Source of the DNA: Bradyrhizobium sp. ORS 375
GTDB taxonomy: Bacteria; Pseudomonadota; Alphaproteobacteria; Rhizobiales; Xanthobacteraceae
Direction: 5' to 3'
Length of the DNA stretch: 64,000 bases
NCBI RefSeq assembly: GCF_000239775.1
Contig: NZ_CAFI01000037.1
Coordinates: 1-64,000, forward strand
Shown here piece after piece: positions 52,287 through 62,600 of the stretch; the stretch's first letter is position 1; each line of letters begins with the position of its first letter. The position numbers were made by a program, and so were the translations under genes. The notes under the pieces were generated by a model that was given only the letters and a program-made list of their open reading frames with translations, was not told the DNA's origin and searched no databases.

Positions 52287-53567
52287 ATGATCACGCGACG
52301 AAGGCTTCTCGAGACTGCGGCTGTCGGCGGCCTGCTGTCCGCCACCGATACGATCTTCAGGCCCGCGCTCGCGGCCGGGAAGGCGGCCAAGATCGGCTAT
52401 GTCAGCCCGCAGAGCGGCCCGCTCGCGGCCTTCGCCGAGGCCGACAAGTTCATCATCGACGGCTTCAACGCCGCTGCGAAGGCGGCCGGCCTGCAGGTCC
52501 AGGTCGTCGTCAAGGACAGCCAGTCCAATCCGAACCGCGCCGCCGAGGTCGCCAAGGAGCTGATCGTCAGCGACAAGGTCAACCTGATGCTCGTCGCCTC
52601 GACGCCGGAGACGACCAACCCGGTGTCGACGACCTGCGAGTCCGAAGGCCTGCCGTGCATCTCGACCGTCGCGCCGTGGCAGCCCTGGTTCATCGGCCAG
52701 CAGGGCAATCCCGGCGATCCCGCCTCGTGGAAGCCGTTCAGCTCGAGCTATCACTTCTTCTGGGGCCTGGAGGACGTCATCGCCGTCTTCACCAACATGT
52801 GGGCCCAGCTGACCACCAACAAGCAGGTCGGCGGCCTCTTCCCGAATGACGGCGACGGCAATGCCTGGGGCGATCCGAAGGTCGGCTTTCCGCCGGTGCT
52901 GACCGAGAAGGGCTACAAGCTGATCGATCCCGGCCGCTATCAGAACCTGTCGGACGACTTCTCCGCCCAGATCAACGCGTTCAAGTCGGGCAATGTCGAG
53001 GTGATCACGGGCGTGATGATCCCGCCGGACTTCACCACGTTCTGGAATCAGGCCAAGCAGAAGGGCTTTACACCGAAGATCGCCTCGATCGGCAAGGCGC
53101 TGCTGTTCCCGCAGGCGGTCGAGGCGCTCGGCAAGCAGGGGCACAATCTCTCCTCTGAAGTCTGGTGGACGCCGAGCCATCCGTTCAAGTCGTCGCTGAC
53201 CGGCGCTTCCGCCAAAGAGCTCGCCGACGGCTTCACCGCCGCGACGAAGCGGCCGTGGACGCAGCCGATCGGCTTCGTGCATGCGCTGTTCGAGATCGCA
53301 GCCGATGTACTGAAGCGCGTCGATGATCCGACCAATGCCGACAAGATGACGGCAGCGGTCGCGGCCACCAAGCTCGACACCATCGTCGGTCCGATCGCAT
53401 GGAACGGCGCCAAGCTGCCGCCGTTCGCCGCGAAGAACGTCTGCAAGACGCCGCTGGTCGGCGGCCAGTGGCGGCTCAAGGATGGCGGCGGCTACGACCT
53501 CGTCATCACCGACAACAAGACGGCGCCCAACATTCCCGCTGGCGGGAAGATGGAGCCGATCGCCTGA
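52287..53567 (+). CDS. ABC transporter substrate-binding protein (Liv/aromatic type)
   Basis: 426 residues. Tat-type leader (ITRRRLLETAAVGGLLSATD) followed by the branched-chain-amino-acid-type periplasmic binding fold: AAKIGYVSPQSGPLAAFAEA, VKDSQSNPNRAAEVAKELIV, LMLVASTPETTNPVSTTCES and HFFWGLEDVIAVFTNMWAQL. Given the operon, the ligand is probably an aromatic acid or phenol rather than an amino acid. GGGAGGAA precedes the ATG. Confidence 0.9.
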   Translation: MITRRRLLETAAVGGLLSATDTIFRPALAAGKAAKIGYVSPQSGPLAAFAEADKFIIDGFNAAAKAAGLQVQVVVKDSQSNPNRAAEVAKELIVSDKVNLMLVASTPETTNPVSTTCESEGLPCISTVAPWQPWFIGQQGNPGDPASWKPFSSSYHFFWGLEDVIAVFTNMWAQLTTNKQVGGLFPNDGDGNAWGDPKVGFPPVLTEKGYKLIDPGRYQNLSDDFSAQINAFKSGNVEVITGVMIPPDFTTFWNQAKQKGFTPKIASIGKALLFPQAVEALGKQGHNLSSEVWWTPSHPFKSSLTGASAKELADGFTAATKRPWTQPIGFVHALFEIAADVLKRVDDPTNADKMTAAVAATKLDTIVGPIAWNGAKLPPFAAKNVCKTPLVGGQWRLKDGGGYDLVITDNKTAPNIPAGGKMEPIA

Positions 53568-53588
53568 TCGACGAGCGGAGCAACCGGC

Positions 53589-54308
53589 GTGCCCATTCTC
53601 CAACTCGATCACGTGGCGAAGCGATTCGGCGCGTTGAAGGTCACGGATGACGTGACCTTTGACGTCGCGCCGGGCGAGGCGCTGGGCATCATCGGACCGA
53701 ACGGCGCCGGCAAGTCGACGCTGTTCAACCTGATCACCGGCAATCTGCGCGTCGACGCCGGCCGCGTGTCGTTCGACGGTGTCGACGTCACGCGGATGCC
53801 GCCGATGGCGCGCTGCCATGCCGGGATCGGACGCACGTTCCAGATCCCGCAGCCATTCGAGAAGCTGACCGTGTTCGAGAATTTGGTGGTGGCGGCGGCG
53901 ATGGGATCGCGCAAGGCGGAATCCGAGGTCACCGATCGCTGCGCCGATATCCTGGTGCAGACGGGGTTGATCGACCGCGCCAACACGCTCGCCGGCGGGC
54001 TCGGTCTCCTGCAGCGCAAGCGGCTCGAGCTGGCGCGCGCGCTCGCCACCGATCCGAAACTGCTGCTGCTCGACGAGATCGCCGGCGGCCTCACCGAAGC
54101 CGAATGCCGGTCGCTGGTGGAGACCGTCCGCGCCATCCATGCCTCCGGCGTAACCATCGTGTGGATCGAGCACGTGCTGCATGCGCTGAACGCCGTGGTG
54201 CAGCGGCTGCTGGTGCTCAATTTCGGCAAGGTGATCGGCATCGGCAAGCCGGACGAGATCATGGCCTCCAGCGCCGTGCGCGAGATCTATCTGGGGATCG
54301 AGGTCTGA
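53589..54308 (+). CDS. ABC transporter ATPase (LivG-type)
   Basis: 239 residues from GTG 53589. Walker A GPNGAGKSTLFNLITG (about 37-52), Q-loop in IGRTFQIPQPFEKLTVFENL, the signature region GGLGLLQRKRLELARALATD, and Walker B LLLLDEIAGGLTEAE. The Q-loop RTFQ and its length identify the LivG type. The signature reads LGLLQRK instead of LSYGQQR, a divergent form. Its stop overlaps the next start (TGATG). Confidence 0.9.
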   Translation: MPILQLDHVAKRFGALKVTDDVTFDVAPGEALGIIGPNGAGKSTLFNLITGNLRVDAGRVSFDGVDVTRMPPMARCHAGIGRTFQIPQPFEKLTVFENLVVAAAMGSRKAESEVTDRCADILVQTGLIDRANTLAGGLGLLQRKRLELARALATDPKLLLLDEIAGGLTEAECRSLVETVRAIHASGVTIVWIEHVLHALNAVVQRLLVLNFGKVIGIGKPDEIMASSAVREIYLGIEV

Positions 54309-55015
54309 TGGCATTGCTCGAAACCCATGGGCTGACGGCCTTCTATCGCGACTTCCAGGCCCTGTTCGGCGTCGACCTGACGCTGGAGGCGGGCGAGACG
54401 ATTGCCATCGTCGGCGCCAACGGCGCGGGCAAGTCGACCTTGATGCGCTCAATCTCGGGCGTGCTGCGCAACGGCGCCGATCAGATCCTGTTCGACGGAC
54501 GTCCGATCGGCGCGCTTGATGCGCCCGACGTGATGAGCCTCGGCATCGCGATGGTGCCGGAGGGACGCAGGCTGTTTCCGTCGCTGTCGGTCGAGGAAAA
54601 TCTGCTGATCGGCCGCTATGGCCGGGCGATGAAGGGGCCATGGTCGCTGGAGACGATCTATCGGTTGTTTCCCGTGCTGAAGGAACGGTGCCACACGCCG
54701 GGCACCGCGCTGTCGGGCGGACAGCAGCAGATGGTCGCCATCGGCCGCGCATTGATGTCGAACCCGCGCATCTTGCTGTGTGACGAGCTGAGCCTCGGGC
54801 TCGCGCCGATCATCATCAAGGACATCTACGCCGCCTTTCCCGCGATCCGCGCCAGCGGCGCGTCGATCGTGATCGTCGAGCAGGACATCGGCCAGGCGAT
54901 GAAGGTCGCCGATCGGCTGTACTGCATGATGGAGGGGCGCGTGACCCTGAGCGGCCGGCCCGCGGAGCTCAGCCGCGAGGCGATCCACGCCGCATATTTC
55001 GGAGTACACGCATGA
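54308..55015 (+). CDS. ABC transporter ATPase (LivF-type)
   Basis: 235 residues. Walker A GANGAGKSTLMRSISG (about 36-51), MVPEGRRLFPSLSVEENL, signature ALSGGQQQMVAIGRALMSNP and Walker B ILLCDELSLGLAPIII. Typical LivF order and length. It works with the LivG-type ATPase to drive import. Start overlaps the previous stop, and its stop overlaps the next ATG. Confidence 0.9.
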   Translation: MALLETHGLTAFYRDFQALFGVDLTLEAGETIAIVGANGAGKSTLMRSISGVLRNGADQILFDGRPIGALDAPDVMSLGIAMVPEGRRLFPSLSVEENLLIGRYGRAMKGPWSLETIYRLFPVLKERCHTPGTALSGGQQQMVAIGRALMSNPRILLCDELSLGLAPIIIKDIYAAFPAIRASGASIVIVEQDIGQAMKVADRLYCMMEGRVTLSGRPAELSREAIHAAYFGVHA

Positions 55016-55875
55016 GCTGGGCGGATACCATCCTCCAGGGCGTGCTGCTCGGCGGCCTCTATGCGCTGTTCGCCGCCGGGCTGTCGCTGGTGTTCGGCAT
55101 CATGCGGCTGGTGAACCTCGCGCATGGCGATCTGATCGTGCTCGCGGCCTATCTGATCCTGGTACTCGTCAGCGGGCTCGGTCTTCATCCATTCCTCGCC
55201 GTCCTGATCGCGATGCCGCTGATGTTCGGCGTCGGCTGGCTGCTGCAATCCTACGTGCTCAACCGCACGCTCGGCCCCGACATCCTGCCGCCGCTGCTCG
55301 TCACCTTCGGCCTCTCGGTGGTGCTGCAGAATGGCTTGCTGCAGGCCTATTCCGCCGACAGCCGCCGCATTCCGGCAGGCTCGCTTGAGACTGCGTCGGT
55401 CGCGATCGGGCCGTTCAATGTCGGCGTCATGCCGATGCTGACCTTCGCGTCGGCGGTCGCCGTGATCCTGATCCTCAATCGTGTGCTCTACGGCACCGAG
55501 CTCGGCCGCGCCTTCCGCGCCACGTCGGACGACGCCACCACCGCCGGGCTGATGGGCATCCGGCCCAACCGGACGTTTGCAGTGGCGACCGGCATCGCGA
55601 TGGCGATCGTCGCGATCGCCGCAGTGTTTCTCGGCACCCGCGCCAATTTCGATCCGACCATCGGCCCGGCGCGCCTGATCTATGCGTTCGAAGCCGTCAT
55701 CATGGGCGGGCTCGGCTCGCTCTGGGGTACCTTGGCCGGCGGCGTCGTGCTCGGCGTGGCGCAGACGGTCGGCGGCGCGATCAATCCGGAATGGCAGATC
55801 CTCGCCGGTCACATCGCCTTCGTGCTGGTGCTGCTGGCCCGTCCACGCGGCTTCTTCCCGCGCGCGGTCGATTGA
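55012..55875 (+). CDS. ABC transporter permease (LivH-type)
   Basis: 287 residues with about eight membrane helices. The family signature AGLSLVFGIMRLVNLAHGDL (about 22-41) and the cytoplasmic EAA-like loop GRAFRATSDDATTAGLMGIR (about 164-183) are clear. ATGA overlap with the LivF-type gene. It forms the membrane channel with the next protein. Confidence 0.9.
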   Translation: MSWADTILQGVLLGGLYALFAAGLSLVFGIMRLVNLAHGDLIVLAAYLILVLVSGLGLHPFLAVLIAMPLMFGVGWLLQSYVLNRTLGPDILPPLLVTFGLSVVLQNGLLQAYSADSRRIPAGSLETASVAIGPFNVGVMPMLTFASAVAVILILNRVLYGTELGRAFRATSDDATTAGLMGIRPNRTFAVATGIAMAIVAIAAVFLGTRANFDPTIGPARLIYAFEAVIMGGLGSLWGTLAGGVVLGVAQTVGGAINPEWQILAGHIAFVLVLLARPRGFFPRAVD

Positions 55876-55887
55876 GAGGGCAGGCCG

Positions 55888-56949
55888 ATGCACGGGCGAA
55901 CCATCCCCTGGCGTGTCGAGACGAGGACCAAGGCCTCGACCGCCTTCGCAATGATCGCGGCACTCATCGTCGTCGCCGGCATCATTGCGCCTATCTATCT
56001 GCAGCGCTCGACCTTGCAGGATCTGTTCTTCATCCTGACCATGCTGGTGCTGGCGCAGAGCTGGAACCTGCTCGCGGGGTATGCCGGCCTCGTCTCCGTC
56101 GGCCAGCAGGCCTTCGTCGGCCTCGGCGCCTACGCGATGTTCGCGGGCGTCGTGCTGCTGAAGCTCGATCCGATGGTTTCGATCCTGCTCGGCGGCGTGG
56201 CTGCGGCTGCGCTCGCCATCCCCGCCGGCTTCTTCGCCTTCCGCCTGCAGGGGGCATACTTCGCGATCGGCACCTGGGTGGTCGCGGAGATCGTCCGGCT
56301 CGTCGTCGCGCAATGGAAGACGCTCGGCGGCGGCACCGGCACGTCGCTGCCGGGCGCGGCGACCCGCGCGATGTTCGGCACCGATATCGTGCAGCGCCTG
56401 CTCGGCATCCGGCCGGCGCAGGCGGTGGACGTCATCTGCTACTGGCTGGCGCTGCTGCTCGCGGTCGCGACGATCTTCACGGTGTACCGCCTCCTGCGCT
56501 CGCGCCATGGGCTTGCGCTCGCCTCCGTCCGCGACAATCAGGAGGCGGCGCGCGCCATCGGCGTCGATGCGCGGCGGCTGAAGGCGATGGTCTATCTGAC
56601 CAGTGCTTTCCTGACCGGTCTCGTCGGCGCGCTGATCTACGTGCAGAAGGCGCGCATCTCGCCGGACGCAGCCTTCTCGGTGATCGACTGGACCGCCTAT
56701 GTGATCTTCATCGTCGTCATCGGCGGGATCGGCACCATCGAGGGGCCGATCGTCGGCGTGCTGATCTTCTTCGCGCTGCAGAAGCTGCTCGCCGATTTCG
56801 GCTCGCTGTATCTGCTGGCGCTCGGTCTGATCGGCATCGTCATCATGCTGTTCGCGCCGCAAGGATTGTGGGGTCTGTTCGCAAGCCGGACCGGCATCCA
56901 GCTGCTGCCGGTCCGCCGCCTCCTTCGCGGCGGACCGCTCGACAATTGA
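55888..56949 (+). CDS. ABC transporter permease (LivM-type)
   Basis: 353 residues with about ten membrane helices. Family blocks: LVLAQSWNLLAGYAGLVSVG (about 50-69), QQAFVGLGAYAMFAGVV, FFAFRLQGAYFAIGTWVVAE and the EAA loop GLALASVRDNQEAARAIGVD (about 208-227). It begins 12 bp after the LivH-type stop. Confidence 0.9.
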   Translation: MHGRTIPWRVETRTKASTAFAMIAALIVVAGIIAPIYLQRSTLQDLFFILTMLVLAQSWNLLAGYAGLVSVGQQAFVGLGAYAMFAGVVLLKLDPMVSILLGGVAAAALAIPAGFFAFRLQGAYFAIGTWVVAEIVRLVVAQWKTLGGGTGTSLPGAATRAMFGTDIVQRLLGIRPAQAVDVICYWLALLLAVATIFTVYRLLRSRHGLALASVRDNQEAARAIGVDARRLKAMVYLTSAFLTGLVGALIYVQKARISPDAAFSVIDWTAYVIFIVVIGGIGTIEGPIVGVLIFFALQKLLADFGSLYLLALGLIGIVIMLFAPQGLWGLFASRTGIQLLPVRRLLRGGPLDN

Positions 56950-56973
56950 CAACAAACGACAGGGAGGGGCCCG

Positions 56974-58728
56974 ATGGCCGACATCACGACAGACGTTCTC
57001 ATCATCGGTACCGGTCCGGCCGGCTCGGCCGCGGCGGCGCTGCTGTCCACCTATGGCGTCGAGAACATGGTGGTCAACCGCTATCGTTGGCTCGCCAACA
57101 CGCCGCGCGCGCACATCACCAACCAGCGCACGATGGAGGTGCTGCGCGACCTCGGCCGCGACGTCGAGGACGAGGCCTACATGTTCGCCTCGCAGCAGGA
57201 CATCATGGGCGAGAACGTGTTCTGCACCTCGCTGGCCGGCGAGGAGATCGGCCGGCTCCAGACCTGGGGCAATCACCCGCTGTCGCGCGCCGAGCACCAG
57301 CTGTCGTCGCCGTCGAAGATGAACGACCTGCCGCAGACCTACATGGAGCCGCTGCTGTTCAAGACGGCCTGCTCGCGTGGCACGCAGGCGCGGATGTCGA
57401 CGGTGTATGAGAGCCACGTCCAGGACGAAGACGGCGTGACCACGACGCTGCTCGACCGGCTGACCGGCAAGACCTTCACGGTGCGCTCGAAATATCTGAT
57501 CGGCGCCGACGGCGGCAACTCGCTGGTCGCCCAGCATGCCGGCCTGCCGTTCGAGGGCAAGATGGGCGTCGGCGGCTCGATGAACATCCTGTTCAAAGCC
57601 GATCTGTCGCGCTACGTCGCGCACCGGCCGTCGGTGCTGTATTGGGTGGTGCAGCCCGGTGCCGATGTCGGGGGCATCGGCATGGGGCTGGTGCGCATGG
57701 TCCGGCCCTGGAACGAGTGGCTGATCGTGTGGGGCTACGACATCAACCAGCCGGCGCCGGAGGTCGACGAGGCCTTTGCGATCAAGGTCGCCCGCGACCT
57801 CGTGGGCGACCAGGAGCTGCAGATCGAGCTGCAGTCGGTGTCGACCTGGACGGTCAACAACATGTATGCGACACGAACCTCGAACGGCCGCGTGTTCTGC
57901 ATGGGCGACGCCATCCATCGTCACCCGCCGTCGAACGGACTGGGCTCGAACACCTCGATCCAGGACGCCTTCAACCTGGCCTGGAAGCTTGCTTACGTCA
58001 TCAAGGACCGGGCCAGTCCGAAGCTGCTCGACAGCTACACGATCGAGCGCGCCCCGATCGCCAAGCAGATCGTGACCCGCGCCAACAAGTCCATCGAGGA
58101 GTTCGGGCCGATCTTCCAGGCGCTCGGCCTGCTCGACTCGATCGATCCGGTGAAGATGCAGCAGAACATGGACGCACGCTGCGATCGCACCGAGGACGCC
58201 GAACGGCAGCGCGCAAAAATTCGTGCGACCATCGCCAGCAAGGTCTATGAGTTCGACGCCCATGGCGTCGAGATGAACCACCGCTATCGCTCGGATGCCG
58301 TCGTGACCGACGGACAGGCTGAGCCGGCGTTCACCCGGGATCCCGAGCTGCACTTTCAGCAGACCACATGGCCCGGCGCGCGCCTGCCGCACGCCTGGCT
58401 GTTCGGCAAGGATGGCAGCAAGATCTCCACGCTCGATCTCGCTGGCCACGGCAAGTTCGCCGTGCTGACCGGCATCGGCGGCGAGGCCTGGGCTGCGGCG
58501 GCGAAGAAGCTCGGCCAGGAGCTCGGCATCGAGATCGACGCGCATGTGATCGGCCCACGCCAGATCTGGCAGGACCTGAACGGCGACTGGGCGCGCCTGC
58601 GCGAGGTGAGGGATGGCGGCATCGTGCTGACGCGTCCGGATCAGCACGTGTGCTGGCGGCGTGAGACGATGGCTGAGGATCCGGTTGCGGAGCTGCGCCG
58701 CGTCTTCAAGCAGATTCTTTCGAACTGA
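56974..58728 (+). CDS. FAD-dependent aromatic monooxygenase (phenol / dichlorophenol hydroxylase type)
   Basis: 584 residues, length and order typical of TfdB/PheA-like flavoprotein hydroxylases. FAD motif VLIIGTGPAGSAAAALLSTY (about 8-27), NTPRAHITNQRTMEVLRDLG, the DG motif YLIGADGGNSLVAQHAGLPF (about 173-192), the second FAD motif FCMGDAIHRHPPSNGLGSNT (about 308-327), and a C-terminal thioredoxin-like domain. These enzymes add oxygen ortho to a phenolic hydroxyl using NADPH. In this operon the likely product is a hydroxyquinol-type substrate for the next gene; resorcinol or a halophenol are candidate inputs. Confidence 0.9.
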   Translation: MADITTDVLIIGTGPAGSAAAALLSTYGVENMVVNRYRWLANTPRAHITNQRTMEVLRDLGRDVEDEAYMFASQQDIMGENVFCTSLAGEEIGRLQTWGNHPLSRAEHQLSSPSKMNDLPQTYMEPLLFKTACSRGTQARMSTVYESHVQDEDGVTTTLLDRLTGKTFTVRSKYLIGADGGNSLVAQHAGLPFEGKMGVGGSMNILFKADLSRYVAHRPSVLYWVVQPGADVGGIGMGLVRMVRPWNEWLIVWGYDINQPAPEVDEAFAIKVARDLVGDQELQIELQSVSTWTVNNMYATRTSNGRVFCMGDAIHRHPPSNGLGSNTSIQDAFNLAWKLAYVIKDRASPKLLDSYTIERAPIAKQIVTRANKSIEEFGPIFQALGLLDSIDPVKMQQNMDARCDRTEDAERQRAKIRATIASKVYEFDAHGVEMNHRYRSDAVVTDGQAEPAFTRDPELHFQQTTWPGARLPHAWLFGKDGSKISTLDLAGHGKFAVLTGIGGEAWAAAAKKLGQELGIEIDAHVIGPRQIWQDLNGDWARLREVRDGGIVLTRPDQHVCWRRETMAEDPVAELRRVFKQILSN

Positions 58729-58746
58729 TGCGGAAAGGACGACCTC

Positions 58747-59634
58747 ATGGATGATCATGAGCAGGGCTATTTCACCGAAGAGAACTCCGCCGAGGTCGTG
58801 ATCGGCCGCAACAAGAACGCCAGGGACGCGCGGCTGAAGGAGGTGATGGCCGTCATCACCCGCAAGCTGCACGAGGCGGTAAAGGAGATCGAGCCTACCC
58901 AGCAGGAGTGGTTCGAGGCGATCATGTTCCTGACCCGGACCGGTCAGATGTGCACCGACTGGCGTCAGGAGTTCATCCTGCTGTCGGATGTTCTCGGCGT
59001 CTCGATGCTGGTCGATGCGATCAATCATCGCAAGCCTGCCGGGGCGTCGGAGAGCACCGTGCTCGGGCCGTTCTACGTGCACGACGCGCCGGAGCTGCCG
59101 CTCGGCAGCAACATCTGCCTCGACCGCAAGGGCGAGGACATGGTGATCTCTGGCGTCATCCGCGACACCGCGGGAAAGCCGATCCCGAAAGCCAAGCTCG
59201 ATGTCTGGCAGACCAACGACGACGGCTTCTACGACGTGCAGCAGAAGGGTTTGCAGCCGGACTTCAATCTTCGCGGCGTGTTCCGCACCGATGAGAGTGG
59301 ACGCTACTGGTTCCGTGCCGTGAAGCCGCGGTTCTACCCGATCCCAGATGATGGCCCGGTCGGTCAGCTCCTGGGTAAGCTCGGCCGCCATCCCTACAGG
59401 CCGGCGCATCTGCACTTCATCATCTCGGCCGACGGGTTCGAGCCGCTGACGACCCACATCTTCGATCCCGACGATCGCTACATCGATTCTGATGCCGTGT
59501 TCGGCGTCAAGAAGAGCCTGCTTGCAAGCTTCGAGAAGGTCGATGACCAGGAACGTGCGCGGCAATTGGAGTTTGCCAATCCGTTCTGGGAAACCTGTTT
59601 CGATTTCACTCTTACGCCCCAAGAAACAAGGTGA
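58747..59634 (+). CDS. Intradiol ring-cleavage dioxygenase (hydroxyquinol 1,2-dioxygenase type)
   Basis: 295 residues with all four iron ligands: Tyr in LGPFYVHDAPELPLGSN (about 110) and in VKPRFYPIPDDGPVGQL (near 198), and the His pair in RHPYRPAHLHFIISADGFEP. N-terminal linker domain KLHEAVKEIEPTQQEWFEAI and TDWRQEFILLSDVLGVSMLV. The length and the SESTVLGPFY region fit hydroxyquinol rather than catechol dioxygenases. It cleaves the ring to maleylacetate, the substrate of the reductase at 51174. It is the last gene of the operon, 15 bp from the convergent helicase. Confidence 0.9.
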   Translation: MDDHEQGYFTEENSAEVVIGRNKNARDARLKEVMAVITRKLHEAVKEIEPTQQEWFEAIMFLTRTGQMCTDWRQEFILLSDVLGVSMLVDAINHRKPAGASESTVLGPFYVHDAPELPLGSNICLDRKGEDMVISGVIRDTAGKPIPKAKLDVWQTNDDGFYDVQQKGLQPDFNLRGVFRTDESGRYWFRAVKPRFYPIPDDGPVGQLLGKLGRHPYRPAHLHFIISADGFEPLTTHIFDPDDRYIDSDAVFGVKKSLLASFEKVDDQERARQLEFANPFWETCFDFTLTPQETR

Positions 59635-59648
59635 GCGCGGCGAGGCGT

Positions 59649-62600
59649 TCATCCGCGCGACTTTCGCGGGACACGGGCTGACGTCTTGCGGCGCGGTGCG
59701 CGGGACTTCGCCGTGTCTCGCTGTGTGGCATCGACGCGCTTGAGCGCCGCAAGGAATCGGACCGCTGCGGTCAATATCCGGCCGGGCCGGATCTCCTGCT
59801 TGTAGACGAGCCGGGATCGCGCGTCGCCGCCCCGACGCAGTCCCGCAGAAGCGGAAGGCCTCAGCCGGGCCGCGATGCCTGACGTGCCGACATCGAGCCG
59901 CGCGATTCCGAGGGCACGGCTGTCGACGCCGATCCGGGCTGTTGCGATCAGATGGCTGGCTTCGGGCGGCAGCTCGCCGAACCGGAGCTCAATGTCATCC
60001 TCGATCGCGTCGATCTCCGCCGAGGTTTCGGCGTGAGCCAGCTGCGCGTAGACGTCGAGCCGCGTGGCCTCGTCCTTCACATAATCCGGGGGCAGGAATG
60101 CGGAGCAATCGATGCGCAGCTCCGGAAACCACATGTCGACGGCGCGGTGGGGCCGTCCCTGCAGCGCCCGTGACAGCAGCTCGTGATAGAGGGCAGGCCC
60201 GAACACCTGGACATGGCCGGCCTGTTGCTCGGACAGCAGATCGCCAGCGCCGCGCAGGTCGAGATCCCGTGCGCTGATCTGAAATCCGGCGCCGGCGAAG
60301 CTGAGCTCCTGCAGCGCCGCTAATCGCTTCTCGGCCTCGTTCTCCCGGACGTCCGCGAACAGATAGGCGAAGGCGCGCGTGCCGCCGCGGCCCACTCGCC
60401 CGCGCAACTGGTGCAGCTGGGACAATCCGAAATGTTCCGCGCCCGTAATCAGGATCGTGTTGGCGCGAGGGATGTCCAGACCATTCTCGACAATGTTGGT
60501 GGCCAAGAGGATGTCGGCCTTGCCCGCCACGAACCGCATCATCTGCGCGTCGATGTCGCGCGCCGGCATGCGACCATGAATCACGGCGACGCCGAGCTCG
60601 GGGACGACGCGGCGGAGGCGCTCCTGCATCGGAGCGAGATCCTTGATGCGCGGACAGATTACGAAGCTTTGGCCGCCTCGCCGGTGCTCCCGGCGCAGCG
60701 CGATCGACAGCGTGGCGTCGAGCAGCGGCTCGACCTTGGTCACGACCGGGCGGCGCTGCACAGGCGGCGTGGCGATGATGCTGAGATCGCGCAAGCCGGC
60801 CATGGCGCCCGCCATCGTGCGCGGGATCGGGGTTGCACTCATCGTCAGCGTGTGGACGCCTGCCCGCAACCGAGAGAGCCTGGCCTTGTCGGCGGCCCCG
60901 AAATGCTGCTCCTCGTCGATGATGACCAGGCCGAGATCGGCAAATCGGACGTCGTCCGCGGCCAGCGCCGTCGTTCCGACGACGAGTTTGAGCGTGCCGT
61001 CCGCAAGCTGCCGCTTCGTGCTGCGTGCATCGGCCGCGGACGACAGCCGCGAGAGATGTCCGACGTCGATCCCGAACGGCGCGAAGCGCTTCGTGAAGGT
61101 CTGGACGTGCTGGGCGGCAAGCACCGTGGTCGGAACGATCAGCGCAACCTGACGGCCGGAGAACACGGTCGCCGCGGCGGCGCGCAAGGCGACTTCCGTC
61201 TTGCCGAAGCCGACGTCGCCGCACACGATCCGGTCCATGGGATGACCGGCGCCGAGGTCTCTCAGCACATCCTCGATTGCTGAAGCCTGATCCGGCGTGG
61301 CGAGATAAGGAAAGCGCGCCACGAAGCGCTCGTAGTCCACCGCGGAAGCGACAATGCGCGGCGCCTCGGTCCGACGACGGGCGCGGATCTGCTCGGACAG
61401 CGTCTCGGCGGTTCGGTCGATCTCGCCCTCGGCCTGCAGGCAGCGAGCCGCCCACGATCGGCCATCGGCATCGTCGAGCCGGACCCCGCTCGGATCGCGC
61501 GCGTAGGGCCAGATGAGCGCAAGTTCGGCGATCGGCAGCAGGATGGCCTCGCCATTGGCGAAGACAAGCCGGATCATTTCGCGAGTGCTGACATCCGCCG
61601 CCGAGACGAGTTCAAGTCCATCCAACACGGCAAGGCCACGCTGGAGATGGATGACGGCGCTTCCCGGCAGTGGCCTCGTCTCCATGCCCGCGGCTGCGGC
61701 CTGCCGCGCCATCGGCTGGAGATGCCGGGCTCGGCTGCCGAGCACCTCGGCTGCAGTGATGACGGCGAGCGGGCGGTTGTCACCGGTCATGAAGCCACGA
61801 TCGAGATCGACCAGCAGCGAAGTGATCGCATCGCCTCGCGTTCGTACGGCCGTCGCCCAATCGGCGCGTCTCTCGGTCGTCACTCCGGCCAGGCGCTGCA
61901 TGCGCTGCAGATCGTGCTCGTCGGCCGCCGTGAACATCATCCGGACGCCCCGCCGCCTGCAGCTTTCGATGAAGCGTCGTAGCGCCGTCTTGGCCGATCG
62001 CTGCTGGGCGAAAAGGGGAATCAGCTCAGTATCGCCCGTCGCCGGCAGGACCGAGGCGGCGCGCAACGCGTGATCCCAGGCGCTGCGATCGATGAAGTCG
62101 CGGCTGCGACGCGCCTGATCGACCTCGCTCCCGTCGAGCGCGGCAAGCCGCGTCTCCGCGCGGTCCGGAACGGCGCTGTCGACGATGATCTCGGTGCCGT
62201 TGAGATAGACGAAGATGTCGTCCAGGCCGGCTTCCTCACAGAGGCCGCGCTCCGACATGGGATCGATCACCAGCGTGTCGGCGGCTGCGATCTCGTCCTG
62301 ATGCAGGGGATCGAAGAAATGGATGGCGCTGATCACGCCGTCGGCATGGCCGATCCTGACCGGCCCGAGTGCACCGGCCGGAAACAACTCGGTCGTCTGG
62401 CCATGAGACAGGACGCCGCCCGGGTCATCGGGCGGTTCATCAGGCGCATATCCCAGTGCGACCAGCGAGCGGCGAAACATCTCCAGGTCGATCGACTGCC
62501 CGACCTCGATGCGCAGGCAGGCATCGGCCCAGCACCGCGGTGGCGGAACGCGCGGCAGCATGGCGTCGACCGTCGCGATCAGCATCGGCGCGCCCGCACG

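Noticed and set aside
50898-59652. Two very long reverse-strand open frames (1284 and 1608 codons) opposite the aromatic operon
   Set aside because: They lie antisense to nine clearly identified genes, have Arg/His/Asp-rich composition typical of mirror frames in high-GC DNA, and show no family motifs.
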